Under the pieces are notes generated by a model that did no database searches, had not been told where the DNA came from, and saw only the letters and a program-made list of their open reading frames with translations. Position numbers and translations under genes: made by a program. Below are positions 9,399 to 17,845 of a stretch of 46,375 nt of DNA, piece after piece (position 1 is the stretch's first letter; every line of letters begins with the position of its first letter). Origin of the DNA: CAYFLR01 sp964343805 (lineage in GTDB: Bacteria; Bdellovibrionota_B; Oligoflexia; CAYFLR01); contig CAYFLR010000048.1 of assembly GCA_964343805.1 (NCBI GenBank), forward strand, positions 1-46,375, read 5' to 3'.

Positions 9399-10231
9399 TG
9401 ATTGAAGAACTTCTTCAAAAGGCCCTTTCAGCAGCCACCGCAGCGGGTCAACTAATCGCTCATTTTGATCGAGATGAACTAGTCATAGATAGAAAACAAA
9501 ATGGGGCGAGTAAGGCGGCTCAAGTCCTCACCCAAGTAGATATATTGGCGCAAAAGGAAATTCTTAATATCCTTAATCCCACATTAGATGAATATGATTT
9601 AGGCCTGCTTTCCGAAGAGCAAAAAGATGACCTTCAGAGATTAGAAAAAGATTTCTTTTGGTGCATTGATCCTCTCGATGGAACTCTTCCTTTTATTGAA
9701 GAGGGGGAGGGGTATGCAGTCTCCATTGCGTTGGTTGCTAAAGAGGGTATTCCTCACATAGGTGTTATTTATGATCCAGTAAACCAAACTCTTTATCATG
9801 CGGTAAAAGGGGGAGGTGTGTTTAAGAATCACCAAGCTTGGTCTTCTCCTCTCGCTCAAGCTAATGAACTTCAAGTTTATTTTGATCGAAGCTTTTTAAA
9901 AGATGAAAGGTATGAACAAACCCTCAAAAAACTAAAATCCAACTTTAAGAATGTTAAAGTTATCAGCTCTAAAGGGGCAGTAATGAACGCTATTTCAGTT
10001 CTAGAAAATCCCTCTGCCTGTTATTTTAAATTGCCAAAAAATACTCCTGTAGGAGGTGGAAGTTTATGGGATTTTGCTGCCACCACCGTTCTATTTAATG
10101 AGTCTGATGCTTGGGTGAGTGATATTCACGGTCACGAATTAGAGTTGAATAGAAAAGATTCCACCTTTATGGGACATAAGGGAGTTCTGTTTGCCAGCCC
10201 TCCTCAGATAGGTAGAGCGCTGGTTATTTAA
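9398..10231 (+). CDS. inositol monophosphatase / CysQ-family phosphatase
   Basis: The 277-aa product is the usual length for the Mg-dependent, Li-sensitive phosphatase family (inositol monophosphatase, CysQ, FBPase class IV). Motif A is WCIDPLDGT (residues 88-96, with metal ligands Asp91 and Asp94), a Glu pair sits in LLSEE (Glu73-Glu74), and the second motif is GGSLWDFAAT (Asp225). The region after motif A is longer and more charged than in typical IMPases, so specificity (inositol-P, PAP or a sugar phosphate) cannot be fixed. It overlaps the upstream kinase-like gene by one base. The pair might add and remove phosphate on one metabolite or work in sequence; that is inference. Confidence 0.88.
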   Translation: MIEELLQKALSAATAAGQLIAHFDRDELVIDRKQNGASKAAQVLTQVDILAQKEILNILNPTLDEYDLGLLSEEQKDDLQRLEKDFFWCIDPLDGTLPFIEEGEGYAVSIALVAKEGIPHIGVIYDPVNQTLYHAVKGGGVFKNHQAWSSPLAQANELQVYFDRSFLKDERYEQTLKKLKSNFKNVKVISSKGAVMNAISVLENPSACYFKLPKNTPVGGGSLWDFAATTVLFNESDAWVSDIHGHELELNRKDSTFMGHKGVLFASPPQIGRALVI

Positions 10232-10262
10232 TAATTGGAACCCAAATATCCATCTCTCCAAA

Positions 10263-12173
10263 TTATTGAGGAATAAAAGGAAGCGGATTTTTAATTTTCG
10301 ATGAGTCTCTCATGTAAGTTTTAAACTCTCCCTTTATGGTACCCTCTTTAAAACTCTTCCCTTCATTATACTCCGCGCGAAGATTGGCGGAAAAGTATCC
10401 TGCAATGAGATCGCCCGGATTTAATCCAAAGTCGGTAATCGTTAAAGTTCCTCTATTGGCTCCAAAGGAGATGCGCATTCCTTGTTTGTCCTTTAACTGG
10501 CCGGTAGCAAAGATAATCTGGGCATCGTTCTCTTCAAAAGGAGAGATGAGTTCATCTCCTTCCACTTTGGCAAATTCAGATAATTTATAGGTTCCCGGTC
10601 CAGTGATCTCCTCATAGAAACCGAGAGCAAAGAAGTCACTCTGCCTGATAGTTTTAGGCTCCACATCATTGGCTGTTTCAAGCAAGAGGGTGCGACCAAC
10701 TTCATCATAGCTGAGATCCAAATAAGAAAAAGCAGAGTGATAATCGCGGCTGTAACCTGGAATGGAAACATCAACCGTCACCTCATCTAATTGACAGGGA
10801 TTGTTAGGAGCCCCCAAACTTTTTTCTAAATAGATGCGAGCCGCTGTCCAAGGTTTTAATCTGGGAGGAATCCCAACCATTTTTCCTCCCGACATGTAAT
10901 AGTCCCAAATTTCCGACCAGGTGCCTTTGGAAAAGTCTTTACCCGCAATAGGGTGATAGAGGTCTAGTTTATAAGGGTTTTTATCAGGTCCCGATAAACA
11001 GTCTGGTTTACCACAGACATAGAGTTCTACGGCGACCCCTTGATGTAGATTACGAAACTCATTCAGTTGAAGCCAAGGGTAAGGGACAATGTTGGAGACC
11101 TCTTTATTGGGTTTTCGTTTGAAAAGTACTTTGGCTAAATCATCACCAGTGACCGCTAGATAGTTCAGAATTTGCACTTGGTTCACCATGGATCCCAGAG
11201 CTGCGGTATGAGCATATTCATTGGCCGAAGTGGGGTAGAAGCGGGGATGGGTTGGAGAACGTTTGCCCCAATTTTTGGGTCTGAATGCTACCACCGCTTG
11301 CCTTCCTGCCTTGACCTGTTTGTCAACGGATTCTAGGTAGGATGTGGGAATGTCTTCACCGGCATTATAACCTGCTACATCATCAAAGAAAGTGTCTAAA
11401 AAGGCTTGAACTGTTTCCACCCCTCGAAATCCACAGCCATCTTTCGGAACATTAACCTTAGGGTACTTGGCTCTGACCAGATTTAAAGCCTGTTCTTTGG
11501 GGCAGCCCCGGCTGGCAAAATTATTCAAAATATGAGCCATGGTTCCCGCATGACAACTTGTCCGGCAGATATAACCACTGAAATGAAATACTAAAAACTC
11601 AGCCACTAGATTGCCGGGTTCTCCGGTGACCCGGATCGTGTTCAAAGTGGGAAGGGCATCTAGAAATCGATCTCCTTTGAACTCCCATAGATCCGGAGTT
11701 ACATCTGCTGGCCAATCGGCAGGTAAGGGTACTCTTACCACGGCTGGTTTTTCAAGGATTAAACCATCTGGCTCGAATTGCACCCCTGCCAGTACAGAGG
11801 TATCTGAGGTGAAACTATCCGCCTCAAGAACATGAGCTGAAATCTTGGTGGATGTATTGACGGCTCCTGCAGGAATCTCTATCTGGAGGTGACCTGCTTG
11901 TAAAGTGGCCTCTTGATCTGGTTCAACCAACACGGAATTTAAGGAGTCATTTGTTTTTTCACTGGGCTCTTCAATCAAGGTGGGGAGGTCTGGTTTCTCT
12001 GGTGATTCATTAGCAATAGGATCCATAGTATTGGTGTTATCATGGGAAGCATCTTGTCGGGGAGACTTTTGCTTTTCAGTTTGCAACTGGGGTGGTGGGC
12101 TGTCTTGCTCTGGTTTTTCCCGGTCACAATGAAAAAGTAAAAATAGGGATAAAATGGTGGCTGCTCGGATCAT
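10263..12173 (-). CDS. lipoprotein with ZU5-like domain
   Basis: The ATG at 12173 follows a strong GGAGGA box; an in-frame TTG at 12185 lies inside that region and is rejected. The 636-aa product has a lipoprotein signal (MIRAATILSLFLLFHC, Cys16), then a low-complexity Pro/Glu/Ser/Asn linker. A beta-rich domain follows at about 80-195, with signatures of the ZU5-like sandwich (LQIEIPAGAV, FEPDGLILEKPAVVRVPLP). A Cys-containing region (CRTSCHAG, RGCPKEQA, DGCGFRG) and a long C-terminal part of unknown type complete it. ZU5-like modules are common in surface or exported bacterial proteins and mediate protein contacts; no catalytic site was found. It is the last minus-strand gene of a cluster headed by the histidine kinase, 95 bp behind the methyltransferase, and convergent with 9398-10231. 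Confidence 0.78.
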   Translation of the reverse strand: MIRAATILSLFLLFHCDREKPEQDSPPPQLQTEKQKSPRQDASHDNTNTMDPIANESPEKPDLPTLIEEPSEKTNDSLNSVLVEPDQEATLQAGHLQIEIPAGAVNTSTKISAHVLEADSFTSDTSVLAGVQFEPDGLILEKPAVVRVPLPADWPADVTPDLWEFKGDRFLDALPTLNTIRVTGEPGNLVAEFLVFHFSGYICRTSCHAGTMAHILNNFASRGCPKEQALNLVRAKYPKVNVPKDGCGFRGVETVQAFLDTFFDDVAGYNAGEDIPTSYLESVDKQVKAGRQAVVAFRPKNWGKRSPTHPRFYPTSANEYAHTAALGSMVNQVQILNYLAVTGDDLAKVLFKRKPNKEVSNIVPYPWLQLNEFRNLHQGVAVELYVCGKPDCLSGPDKNPYKLDLYHPIAGKDFSKGTWSEIWDYYMSGGKMVGIPPRLKPWTAARIYLEKSLGAPNNPCQLDEVTVDVSIPGYSRDYHSAFSYLDLSYDEVGRTLLLETANDVEPKTIRQSDFFALGFYEEITGPGTYKLSEFAKVEGDELISPFEENDAQIIFATGQLKDKQGMRISFGANRGTLTITDFGLNPGDLIAGYFSANLRAEYNEGKSFKEGTIKGEFKTYMRDSSKIKNPLPFIPQ

Positions 12174-12268
12174 AAACTCCTCCAAATGGGGCTCTTTCTT
12201 GCTTTCTTGCAGCCTTTATACTCTTAGTTTTTAAGACAATCAATGAGATCAATAGAAGTCTCAGGAAT

Positions 12269-13006
12269 TTAAGCTTTTTTTGCTATGAAGAACTCATAGC
12301 CATATTGGTCGCCAAACTTTTTGTACATCTCGATTTCTTTCTGGGTCTCAAGAGCCACCTCTCTGGCTTCCTCTGCTGAGTCTTTATTATTTAGGATTTG
12401 AATCACTCGGGGTTCGAGTATCTCATAGTAGTCAGTCCACCAACTCTTATGGGGAACAGGAAAATGTTGAACCAGTTGAAATCCACATGCCTTGAAAATA
12501 GAGATGTTCTCCTCCACACTCTTCATATCAGGATACTGATCGAGCCAGTACTTCTTTACTTCCCCAGAAGGAAGATCTTTAAACCAGGAAATTTCAGTTA
12601 AACCAACCCACCCCTTAGGTGATAAATGCTGTTGGAAATGTCGGAGACCTTTTTCCATTCCCACATTATAGATGGCCCCTTCTGACCAAATCAAATCCAC
12701 CGGTTCTTTGATAAAAGAGAGATCATCCATGGATTGCTGATGGAGCTGAATACGATTCTTATAGGGGAGTAGATCTTTATTGTTTTTGAAAGCTTCAACT
12801 TGGGGATCATAGGTTTCAAGTGCATGGATTTGAGCGGTTGTTTGCTCTGCTAATACCATGGTTTGCCTGCCGGATCCGCAGCCCGCATCCACAATCTGTT
12901 TTACCTTTTCTAGGTCTTTAATATAGGAAAGAGCCTTTATGGTGGTCTCGTTATCTCCAGGTCCCTGCTTGGGGAGGTTTTTGTAAAGTTCGTAAAAATA
13001 ATCCAT
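12269..13006 (-). CDS. class I SAM-dependent methyltransferase
   Basis: The 245-aa cytoplasmic protein has the Rossmann methyltransferase motif I (QIVDAGCGSGRQTMVLA, residues about 37-53) and an acidic end of strand 2 (ALETYDP). Motif IV/post-I is present as DLIWSEGAIYNVG, where W-S-E-G-A is typical of the Methyltransf_11/25 type. The C-terminal half has a Trp-rich segment (HKSWWTDYYEILEPRV) often seen in small-molecule or lipid methyltransferases of this size. The substrate is unknown. It starts 12 bp after the stop of the small secreted protein upstream and so is probably in the same operon as that gene and the histidine kinase. Confidence 0.85.
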   Translation of the reverse strand: MDYFYELYKNLPKQGPGDNETTIKALSYIKDLEKVKQIVDAGCGSGRQTMVLAEQTTAQIHALETYDPQVEAFKNNKDLLPYKNRIQLHQQSMDDLSFIKEPVDLIWSEGAIYNVGMEKGLRHFQQHLSPKGWVGLTEISWFKDLPSGEVKKYWLDQYPDMKSVEENISIFKACGFQLVQHFPVPHKSWWTDYYEILEPRVIQILNNKDSAEEAREVALETQKEIEMYKKFGDQYGYEFFIAKKA

Positions 13007-13018
13007 GATGTAGCCTTG

Positions 13019-13510
13019 TTATTGGGTGACGCTATCTGTAATTTGACCATTAACAGATGTTGGAAAAGCATCAATAAAAAGAGAATTCTGTTTAAAAGCT
13101 TTTGGTAAGTGGCCGTTTAAGACTTTAACACCATAGATTAAGTTATCTCCAACCAGCTGTACTGATGTGAGTTCCACCACAACATTGTCAATACCTTGCC
13201 CCTTAAAGATTGATAGATCGGCGTTGGGATGGCTTTTTTTGAAACTGTGCTTTCCTTGGTCCCATTTTTCCACAAAGTGAGATGTGAGTATATGTCCAGT
13301 GATGCGATGGGGTCTATCACTGAAGTAGACGGTAGAATGAGAAACGTTGTGAAGAGTGAGGGTTTTGCCGTTGTAACTTCCCGCCTGGGCTGATTGAACA
13401 AATAGATAGACGGGTTTAGAGTACTTTTTCACCACGCCTTCTTTTGCGGTCAGAGGGGAAAATATTCCTGTTAATAAGACAAAAGAAATCAGTATTTGGA
13501 AAAAAAACAC
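13019..13510 (-). CDS. small secreted protein of unknown function (GTG start)
   Basis: A GTG at 13510 is preceded by a perfect AAGGAGG box five bases upstream. This is far better supported than the in-frame ATG at 13594, which lies inside the 3' end of the kinase gene. From this start the 163-aa product has a signal peptide (VFFFQILISFVLLTGIFSPLTAKEG) and a mature domain of about 135 residues. That domain contains LTLHNVSHSTVYFSDRP and a G-x-I-x-T-x-x-F-V-E-K-W segment, a compact pattern that looks like a defined family I cannot name. It lies 29 bp behind the 7TMR-DISM kinase and 12 bp before the methyltransferase, which implies one transcript. It may be a periplasmic partner for the kinase's sensory domain, but that is only a guess from position. 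Confidence 0.8.
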   Translation of the reverse strand: MFFFQILISFVLLTGIFSPLTAKEGVVKKYSKPVYLFVQSAQAGSYNGKTLTLHNVSHSTVYFSDRPHRITGHILTSHFVEKWDQGKHSFKKSHPNADLSIFKGQGIDNVVVELTSVQLVGDNLIYGVKVLNGHLPKAFKQNSLFIDAFPTSVNGQITDSVTQ

Positions 13511-13539
13511 AGATACCTCCTTAGCGAAGTGAGTCAGGT

Positions 13540-15588
13540 TTAAATAGGAAATTGAATAAAAAAGTGGGTTCCTTGCCCATACGTACTTTCGCAATTAATA
13601 GATCCACCTAGGGTTTTTAGTACTACATTATGGAGGATGTTTAGCCCTAGGCCGGTGCCTCCTTGATTTCTTTTAGTGGTATAAAAGGGTTCAAAAATAT
13701 GGGGGAGAAATTCCTCTTTTATTCCTTTGCCATTGTCCTGGAATGTGAGTTCAATTGTATCATCTTGATGAACGACTTTAATTTTAACTTGTCCCTCTTC
13801 ACCCGTCTCAAATCCATGATTAATGGAGTTGGTGATGAGATTGGTGATGATTTGGGCCAGCGCTCCCGGAAAGGTCTCTAGTTCCAAACCCTCATCGCAA
13901 TCGATGGATACCTTTATTTGAGTTGGGGAGAGCAGTGGCTTCAAGCTCATCAAAACCTCTTCCAGGTACTCCTGAACTTTTATTTCACGCTTTTCTTCAT
14001 GGGTTTGATCAGCAGAGACTTGTTTAAAACTTTTGATGAGATCGGAAGCGCGGGAGAGATTATTCACTATAATTCCACTCATCTCTTCAGCACTTTCAAC
14101 ATACTCTGCGAGCATAGATTTTTTGAGCTTATTGCTACTGAATTTATCTGAAAAATCTTCCGTGCTTTTTTGGAAAAAGGATGCAGCGGTCACACTATTT
14201 CCGATGGGAGTGTTAATTTCATGAGCTACTCCTGAAACGAGCCTTCCTAAAGAAGATAGTTTTTCTGATTGTACCAGTTGCTCTTGCATCTCTTGCAGCT
14301 CTTCGTATTTCTCTTGCAACTCGATGGTCCGATCCTGTAAAAGAGCGGTTCGTTTTTTTACTTTGTTTTCGAGCTTCTCACTGTATTCTTTAATAATCGC
14401 ACGTAAGATATTGATTTTATCTCCTAAAGCAAGGGATAGGAGGATAACCATTAATATGGCTCCTACTTGCATGGAATGCTCTGTTAAAGCACTGAAGGGG
14501 ATAATTCCGAAAGGCATCAAAAGGCGGATAGAGGCTGCAAATAGAAAGGTAGTAAAGGCTAGAGTATAAAAGCGAGCTTCCTTTTGACCTTTACGCCACA
14601 TTAGGATAGAGCAAATTAGTAGAATAAAGGGAGCGGGCATTGAGAGGAGATTGGTTAGGTTAAGCCTCAGCATGACGTTTGAAAGAAAAAACTGAAAAAT
14701 TATATAGCCTAGCAAAAGATAAATATAAACTTGCATAAAGCGATTGAGGCGAGGCAGATGAGTACTAGTATTTAAGAAACTCTGAGTAAACAAGAGTCCA
14801 AATATACAAAGAAAGGGTTGAGTGACTCCATTTACAGTATAGTACCAGGAATTCCATTTTGGCCAAAGATAGAGAAACTCATTTCCATCAACACCTAGAT
14901 GAATAATAATGAAGTTGAAGAGGAATAGGACATAGTAAAGATAATCCTTTGTTCTTAAGAAGAAGAAAATAAATAGATTGTAAAAAAGAATGGCCAGAAT
15001 GGCACCATAAAAAAGACCGGTTAGCACTTGGTTTTGACTGTCACTTTCGAAGAAAGTATCCATCTTCCAGAGGGTAAAGGGTATGAGCATCTTGTAATTT
15101 GTAGATATTCTTAGGTAGATATGATGAATTCTCTCCTTTGTATTTAGATCAAGGGGAAAAATGTGTTTGGGGTGTCTATAGGGGCGATCCGCCATAGATA
15201 CTTTAAAACCTGATTTAGCCTGATGTATTATTATCTGTTTGGTCAAAATAAACAGGTCAATATCTCCAAAATAGAGCCAAGAATTGTCTAAAATAAATTG
15301 GCTTATCTTGCTCTGGTTTACTGCGGTAAATTTAATCCAGTAAACGTTTTGAGTGTTTATATCACCAAGCGGATACTTTTTATTAGATAAAAATTTAGTA
15401 TCATATGGGGCTCCACTCACCTCTCTGATGGTAAGCTTTCCTGTCTTATCTTCTAAGTAGGAGATGAAATCACCTAAAGGATAGTTGGCTTGATTATCTG
15501 TAATGACCAGAGGAGAACTGGCAAAAATAGGGCACATTGAGAAAAATAGGAGAAAGGCAATAGTTTTCCATAGGGTGAGTGTAGTCAT
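13540..15588 (-). CDS. 7TMR-DISM sensor histidine kinase
   Basis: The 682-aa product has a signal peptide (about 1-24), a periplasmic 7TMR-DISMED2-like beta-domain (about 30-175, with NVYWIKFTAVNQS and LDNSWLYFGDIDLFIL), seven membrane helices (about 186-390) and a coiled coil (about 395-445). The kinase core follows: H-box LVSGVAHEINTPIGN with phosphoacceptor His456, N-box IITNLITNSINHG, G1 FQDNGKGI, F-box FEPFYTTK and G2 GGTGLGLNI. DISMED2 domains are predicted to bind carbohydrate-like ligands. No response regulator is adjacent, so its target must be encoded elsewhere. Downstream, close-spaced genes encode a secreted protein and a methyltransferase. Its upstream region carries a 62-bp tandem repeat shared with the divergent lipoprotein gene. 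Confidence 0.93.
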   Translation of the reverse strand: MTTLTLWKTIAFLLFFSMCPIFASSPLVITDNQANYPLGDFISYLEDKTGKLTIREVSGAPYDTKFLSNKKYPLGDINTQNVYWIKFTAVNQSKISQFILDNSWLYFGDIDLFILTKQIIIHQAKSGFKVSMADRPYRHPKHIFPLDLNTKERIHHIYLRISTNYKMLIPFTLWKMDTFFESDSQNQVLTGLFYGAILAILFYNLFIFFFLRTKDYLYYVLFLFNFIIIHLGVDGNEFLYLWPKWNSWYYTVNGVTQPFLCIFGLLFTQSFLNTSTHLPRLNRFMQVYIYLLLGYIIFQFFLSNVMLRLNLTNLLSMPAPFILLICSILMWRKGQKEARFYTLAFTTFLFAASIRLLMPFGIIPFSALTEHSMQVGAILMVILLSLALGDKINILRAIIKEYSEKLENKVKKRTALLQDRTIELQEKYEELQEMQEQLVQSEKLSSLGRLVSGVAHEINTPIGNSVTAASFFQKSTEDFSDKFSSNKLKKSMLAEYVESAEEMSGIIVNNLSRASDLIKSFKQVSADQTHEEKREIKVQEYLEEVLMSLKPLLSPTQIKVSIDCDEGLELETFPGALAQIITNLITNSINHGFETGEEGQVKIKVVHQDDTIELTFQDNGKGIKEEFLPHIFEPFYTTKRNQGGTGLGLNILHNVVLKTLGGSINCESTYGQGTHFFIQFPI

Positions 15589-15644
15589 ATTAGCTATTTT
15601 ACTTGGAAATTAGAGAACTTCAAAGGCTAAATACATAGAAGGGA

Positions 15645-15855
15645 ACTTACCATAATCTCAATTGGCACCGTTTCTCCTTTGGATAATCTATCCTCGGTCG
15701 AAATGGGACTGTTTTACCCTGATTTAGTCCCATATCTCCTTCAGATAATCTATCCGCAGCCGAAATGGGACTGTTTTACCCTGATTTAGTCCCATATCTC
15801 CTTCGGATAATCTATCCGCGGTCGAATCGGGACTACTTTCACTTACCATAACCTC
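15645..15855. repeat. 62-bp tandem repeat with internal palindromes, in a 444-bp non-coding region
   Basis: The gap 15589-16032 holds no gene. GATAATCTATCC recurs at 15682, 15744 and 15806, a period of exactly 62 bp over about 2.6 copies. Each unit has a palindrome (best copy CGGATAATCTATCCG) and the first two contain a second inverted repeat, GGGACT...AGTCCC. The array is bracketed by a 15-bp near-identical direct repeat, ACTTACCATAAYCTC, at 15645-15659 and 15841-15855. On the minus strand, copies also contain AAGGAG closely followed by ATG, but at a spacing too short for efficient translation. It may be a multi-site operator between the divergent kinase and lipoprotein genes, or an intergenic repeat family. 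Confidence 0.8.
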
Positions 15856-16032
15856 TCGAAGATCAACGATACAGATTCTCAACTATGCTACAACTATACT
15901 ATAAATAGCAGCCCTTATAATGAACTCTATAACCATATGTTTTCGGAGGTAATAAGTAATCTTCTAAGGAAATTTCCCAAACAGGTCGATGGTTTATTAA
16001 AGGTAAAGTGCGTTCAAAAATTAGGAGTACCT

Positions 16033-16683
16033 ATGCTTAAAATAATCAGTTCTATCTTATTTTTATCTTTAGTTTTAGGTGCTTGTGGTATTTTGCAGCA
16101 AAAAGACAATACCACCACTGAAGAAGGAGATACCATCAGCCAATTGGTGGGAGCTGAAGAAAAAAGCTTATGCAGCTTAGTGGACCAAAAGAGTAAGTTT
16201 GATCATTGTAAAAAAGAGTACGACCTTGATGATGAAACCTGTCTAAAGAAAGTGGAATACTGGTGCTCCGCTGAGGAAAAACATAAAAAGGGTCATAAGA
16301 AAGGTGATTACGAGCTGAATGCCAAGGACCTGATTGCTAAATTTGATAAAGATGGAGACGAAGCCCTCAATGAGGAAGAACTAAAAGTAATTATTGATAT
16401 GTTCAACAAGAAAAAAGGACATCACAAGGGTCATGGAAAGATGCATGGGAAAAAACATCATGGCAAGCATGGTATGCATGGCATGCATGGGAAAATGCAT
16501 CACGAAAAAGAGCATTCCAAGGAGTATTACGAAGAAATAGCTAAGAAGATTGATCTTGAGTGTCTTGATAAAAATGGAGATGGGGAAATCACTGCCGAAG
16601 ATAAAAAAGCCTTCGATACGGAAGAGGCCAAAGCTGAGTATGAAAAATGTGCCATTGAGTTTAAAAAATCTCTTGATATTTAA
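16033..16683 (+). CDS. His-rich EF-hand lipoprotein
   Basis: The start at 16033 has an AGGAG box five bases upstream and yields a lipoprotein signal (MLKIISSILFLSLVLGAC, Cys18); an upstream in-frame ATG at 15937 lacks both. The 216-aa product has a Cys-containing segment, then two EF-hand loops: DKDGDEALNEEE and DKNGDGEITAED, both with acidic residues at the calcium-binding positions. Between them is a Lys/His/Gly/Met tract of about 35 residues with repeated H-G-M-H and H-G-K-x-H units. It should bind Ca2+, and the tract probably binds transition metals (Ni, Cu, Zn or Co) in the periplasm. It stands just upstream of the Fe-S/cytochrome b pair, but that pair has its own promoter-like sequence, so shared function is uncertain. 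Confidence 0.85.
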   Translation: MLKIISSILFLSLVLGACGILQQKDNTTTEEGDTISQLVGAEEKSLCSLVDQKSKFDHCKKEYDLDDETCLKKVEYWCSAEEKHKKGHKKGDYELNAKDLIAKFDKDGDEALNEEELKVIIDMFNKKKGHHKGHGKMHGKKHHGKHGMHGMHGKMHHEKEHSKEYYEEIAKKIDLECLDKNGDGEITAEDKKAFDTEEAKAEYEKCAIEFKKSLDI

Positions 16684-16737
16684 AGGGTGAATTTTCAACC
16701 TTAGCCTGTCTACAATTAGGTAATCACTTGCCTTTTC

Positions 16738-16746
16738 TGGTATAAT
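16738..16746 (+). promoter_or_regulatory. extended -10 promoter for the Fe-S/cytochrome b operon
   Basis: TGGTATAAT is a perfect extended -10 element (TGn plus TATAAT), placed about 70 bp before the ATG at 16817. No convincing -35 hexamer is visible, as is common for extended -10 promoters. It lies between the EF-hand lipoprotein gene and the Fe-S gene, suggesting independent transcription of the latter. Confidence 0.5.
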
Positions 16747-16816
16747 TCTTAAATACAATCCTACTTTATAATTGGTTCTGAGAATCCAGGATATAATCTT
16801 CAGGGAGGAGTCGTGT

Positions 16817-17845
16817 ATGGGAATGGATCGTAGAAAAATGCTTAAACTCACCGGAGGTGCAGCTGCAGCCTTGTTCACCTCTTCTGTGACAGATTCCAAA
16901 GAATTGCAGGCCAGCCCTCGGGATGAAGATGTGGGAGTGATGATAGATATTACACGTTGTGATGGCTGTCCTGATGTGGGAACTCCTCGTTGTGTCAGTG
17001 GGTGTAAAATTGAGAAGACAGACTCTTATCCGAAGCCAAAGGAAGAGGATATTCAAAATTATTGGCCTCGCAGTAAGCATGAAGACTGGCGATCGAGAAA
17101 AAATCTTACTAATACCCTGACTCCCTTCAATTGGACATTTGTGCAGAAAGTAAAAGTAGAGCATGAAGGGAAGGTGCATCATTTGAATATTCAGCGTCGA
17201 TGTATGCATTGCAATAGCCCTTCTTGTCTTGCGGTCTGTCCATTTGGATCCATTGAAAAGAAAAAAAATGGGGCGGTGAAAATTCATGAAAACACCTGCA
17301 TGGGAGGAGCTAAGTGCCGCACCGTATGTCCGTGGAATATTCCACAAAGGCAAGCGGGAGTTGGTGTTTATCTGGATTTGGTTCCTAAACTTGCTGGGGG
17401 TGGGGTGATGTATAAATGTGATCTCTGTTCCTCCCGTTTAGATAAAAACCAGGTTCCCGCCTGTGTAGAATCTTGCCAGAGTCGACTAGGAGATAAGGCT
17501 CCACTCATTTTTGGTCCTAAAAAGGAAGTTTTGGCACTTGCTCAAAGAAGAGCTCGTGAAATTGGTGGCTATCTCTATGGGGATCAAGAAAATTCGGGGA
17601 CAGGAACTTTTTATGTTTCTCCAGTTCCCTTCGAGAAAATCGACAAAGTCTTAAGAGCGGGTAATAAAGGGAAACCTAAAAAGAAAAGGGAACGCTTTCT
17701 TTTTCCCATTGTAGATGGTCTGATGCAGAATCCAGGTCGAATTGCGGAAGCCATTTTGTTTGCTCCCATTGCTGCTATTGGTGGCGCGATCTTATTTGGT
17801 TCCAAAGCTAACAACAAAAAACTCACAAAGGAAGATTCACAATGA
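16817..17845 (+). CDS. Tat-exported multi-cluster Fe-S protein (FdnH/HybA/DmsB-like)
   Basis: A GGGAGGAG box lies six bases before the ATG. The 342-aa product starts with a twin-arginine signal (MDRRKMLKLTGGAAAALF) and has four ferredoxin-like Cys sets. These are C48/C51/C59/C63, C129/C132/C137/C141, C161/C167/C171, and C201/C204/C216/C220. The third set has Gly164 where the family normally has a fourth ligand, so it may hold a 3Fe-4S cluster or be lost. A hydrophobic C-terminal helix (about 309-328) matches the membrane anchor of FdnH- and HybA-like subunits. It should pass electrons between a periplasmic catalytic subunit and the cytochrome b encoded next, with which it overlaps by 4 bp (ATGA). 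No molybdopterin or hydrogenase catalytic gene is in the window. Confidence 0.88.
   Translation: MGMDRRKMLKLTGGAAAALFTSSVTDSKELQASPRDEDVGVMIDITRCDGCPDVGTPRCVSGCKIEKTDSYPKPKEEDIQNYWPRSKHEDWRSRKNLTNTLTPFNWTFVQKVKVEHEGKVHHLNIQRRCMHCNSPSCLAVCPFGSIEKKKNGAVKIHENTCMGGAKCRTVCPWNIPQRQAGVGVYLDLVPKLAGGGVMYKCDLCSSRLDKNQVPACVESCQSRLGDKAPLIFGPKKEVLALAQRRAREIGGYLYGDQENSGTGTFYVSPVPFEKIDKVLRAGNKGKPKKKRERFLFPIVDGLMQNPGRIAEAILFAPIAAIGGAILFGSKANNKKLTKEDSQ

Noticed and set aside
10230..10267. AATAATTGGA / TCCAAATTATT inverted repeat at a convergent gene junction
   Set aside because: Arms match with one bulge, are AT-rich, overlap the stop codon of the minus-strand gene and have no T-run, so a terminator call is too weak.
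15660..15800. Leader peptides on the minus strand within the 62-bp repeats
   Set aside because: AAGGAG is only about two bases from each ATG, the resulting 23-28 aa frames are not conserved, and 62 is not a multiple of three.
15645..15855. CRISPR array
   Set aside because: The 62-bp period is a continuous tandem repeat with no variable spacers, and no cas genes are nearby.
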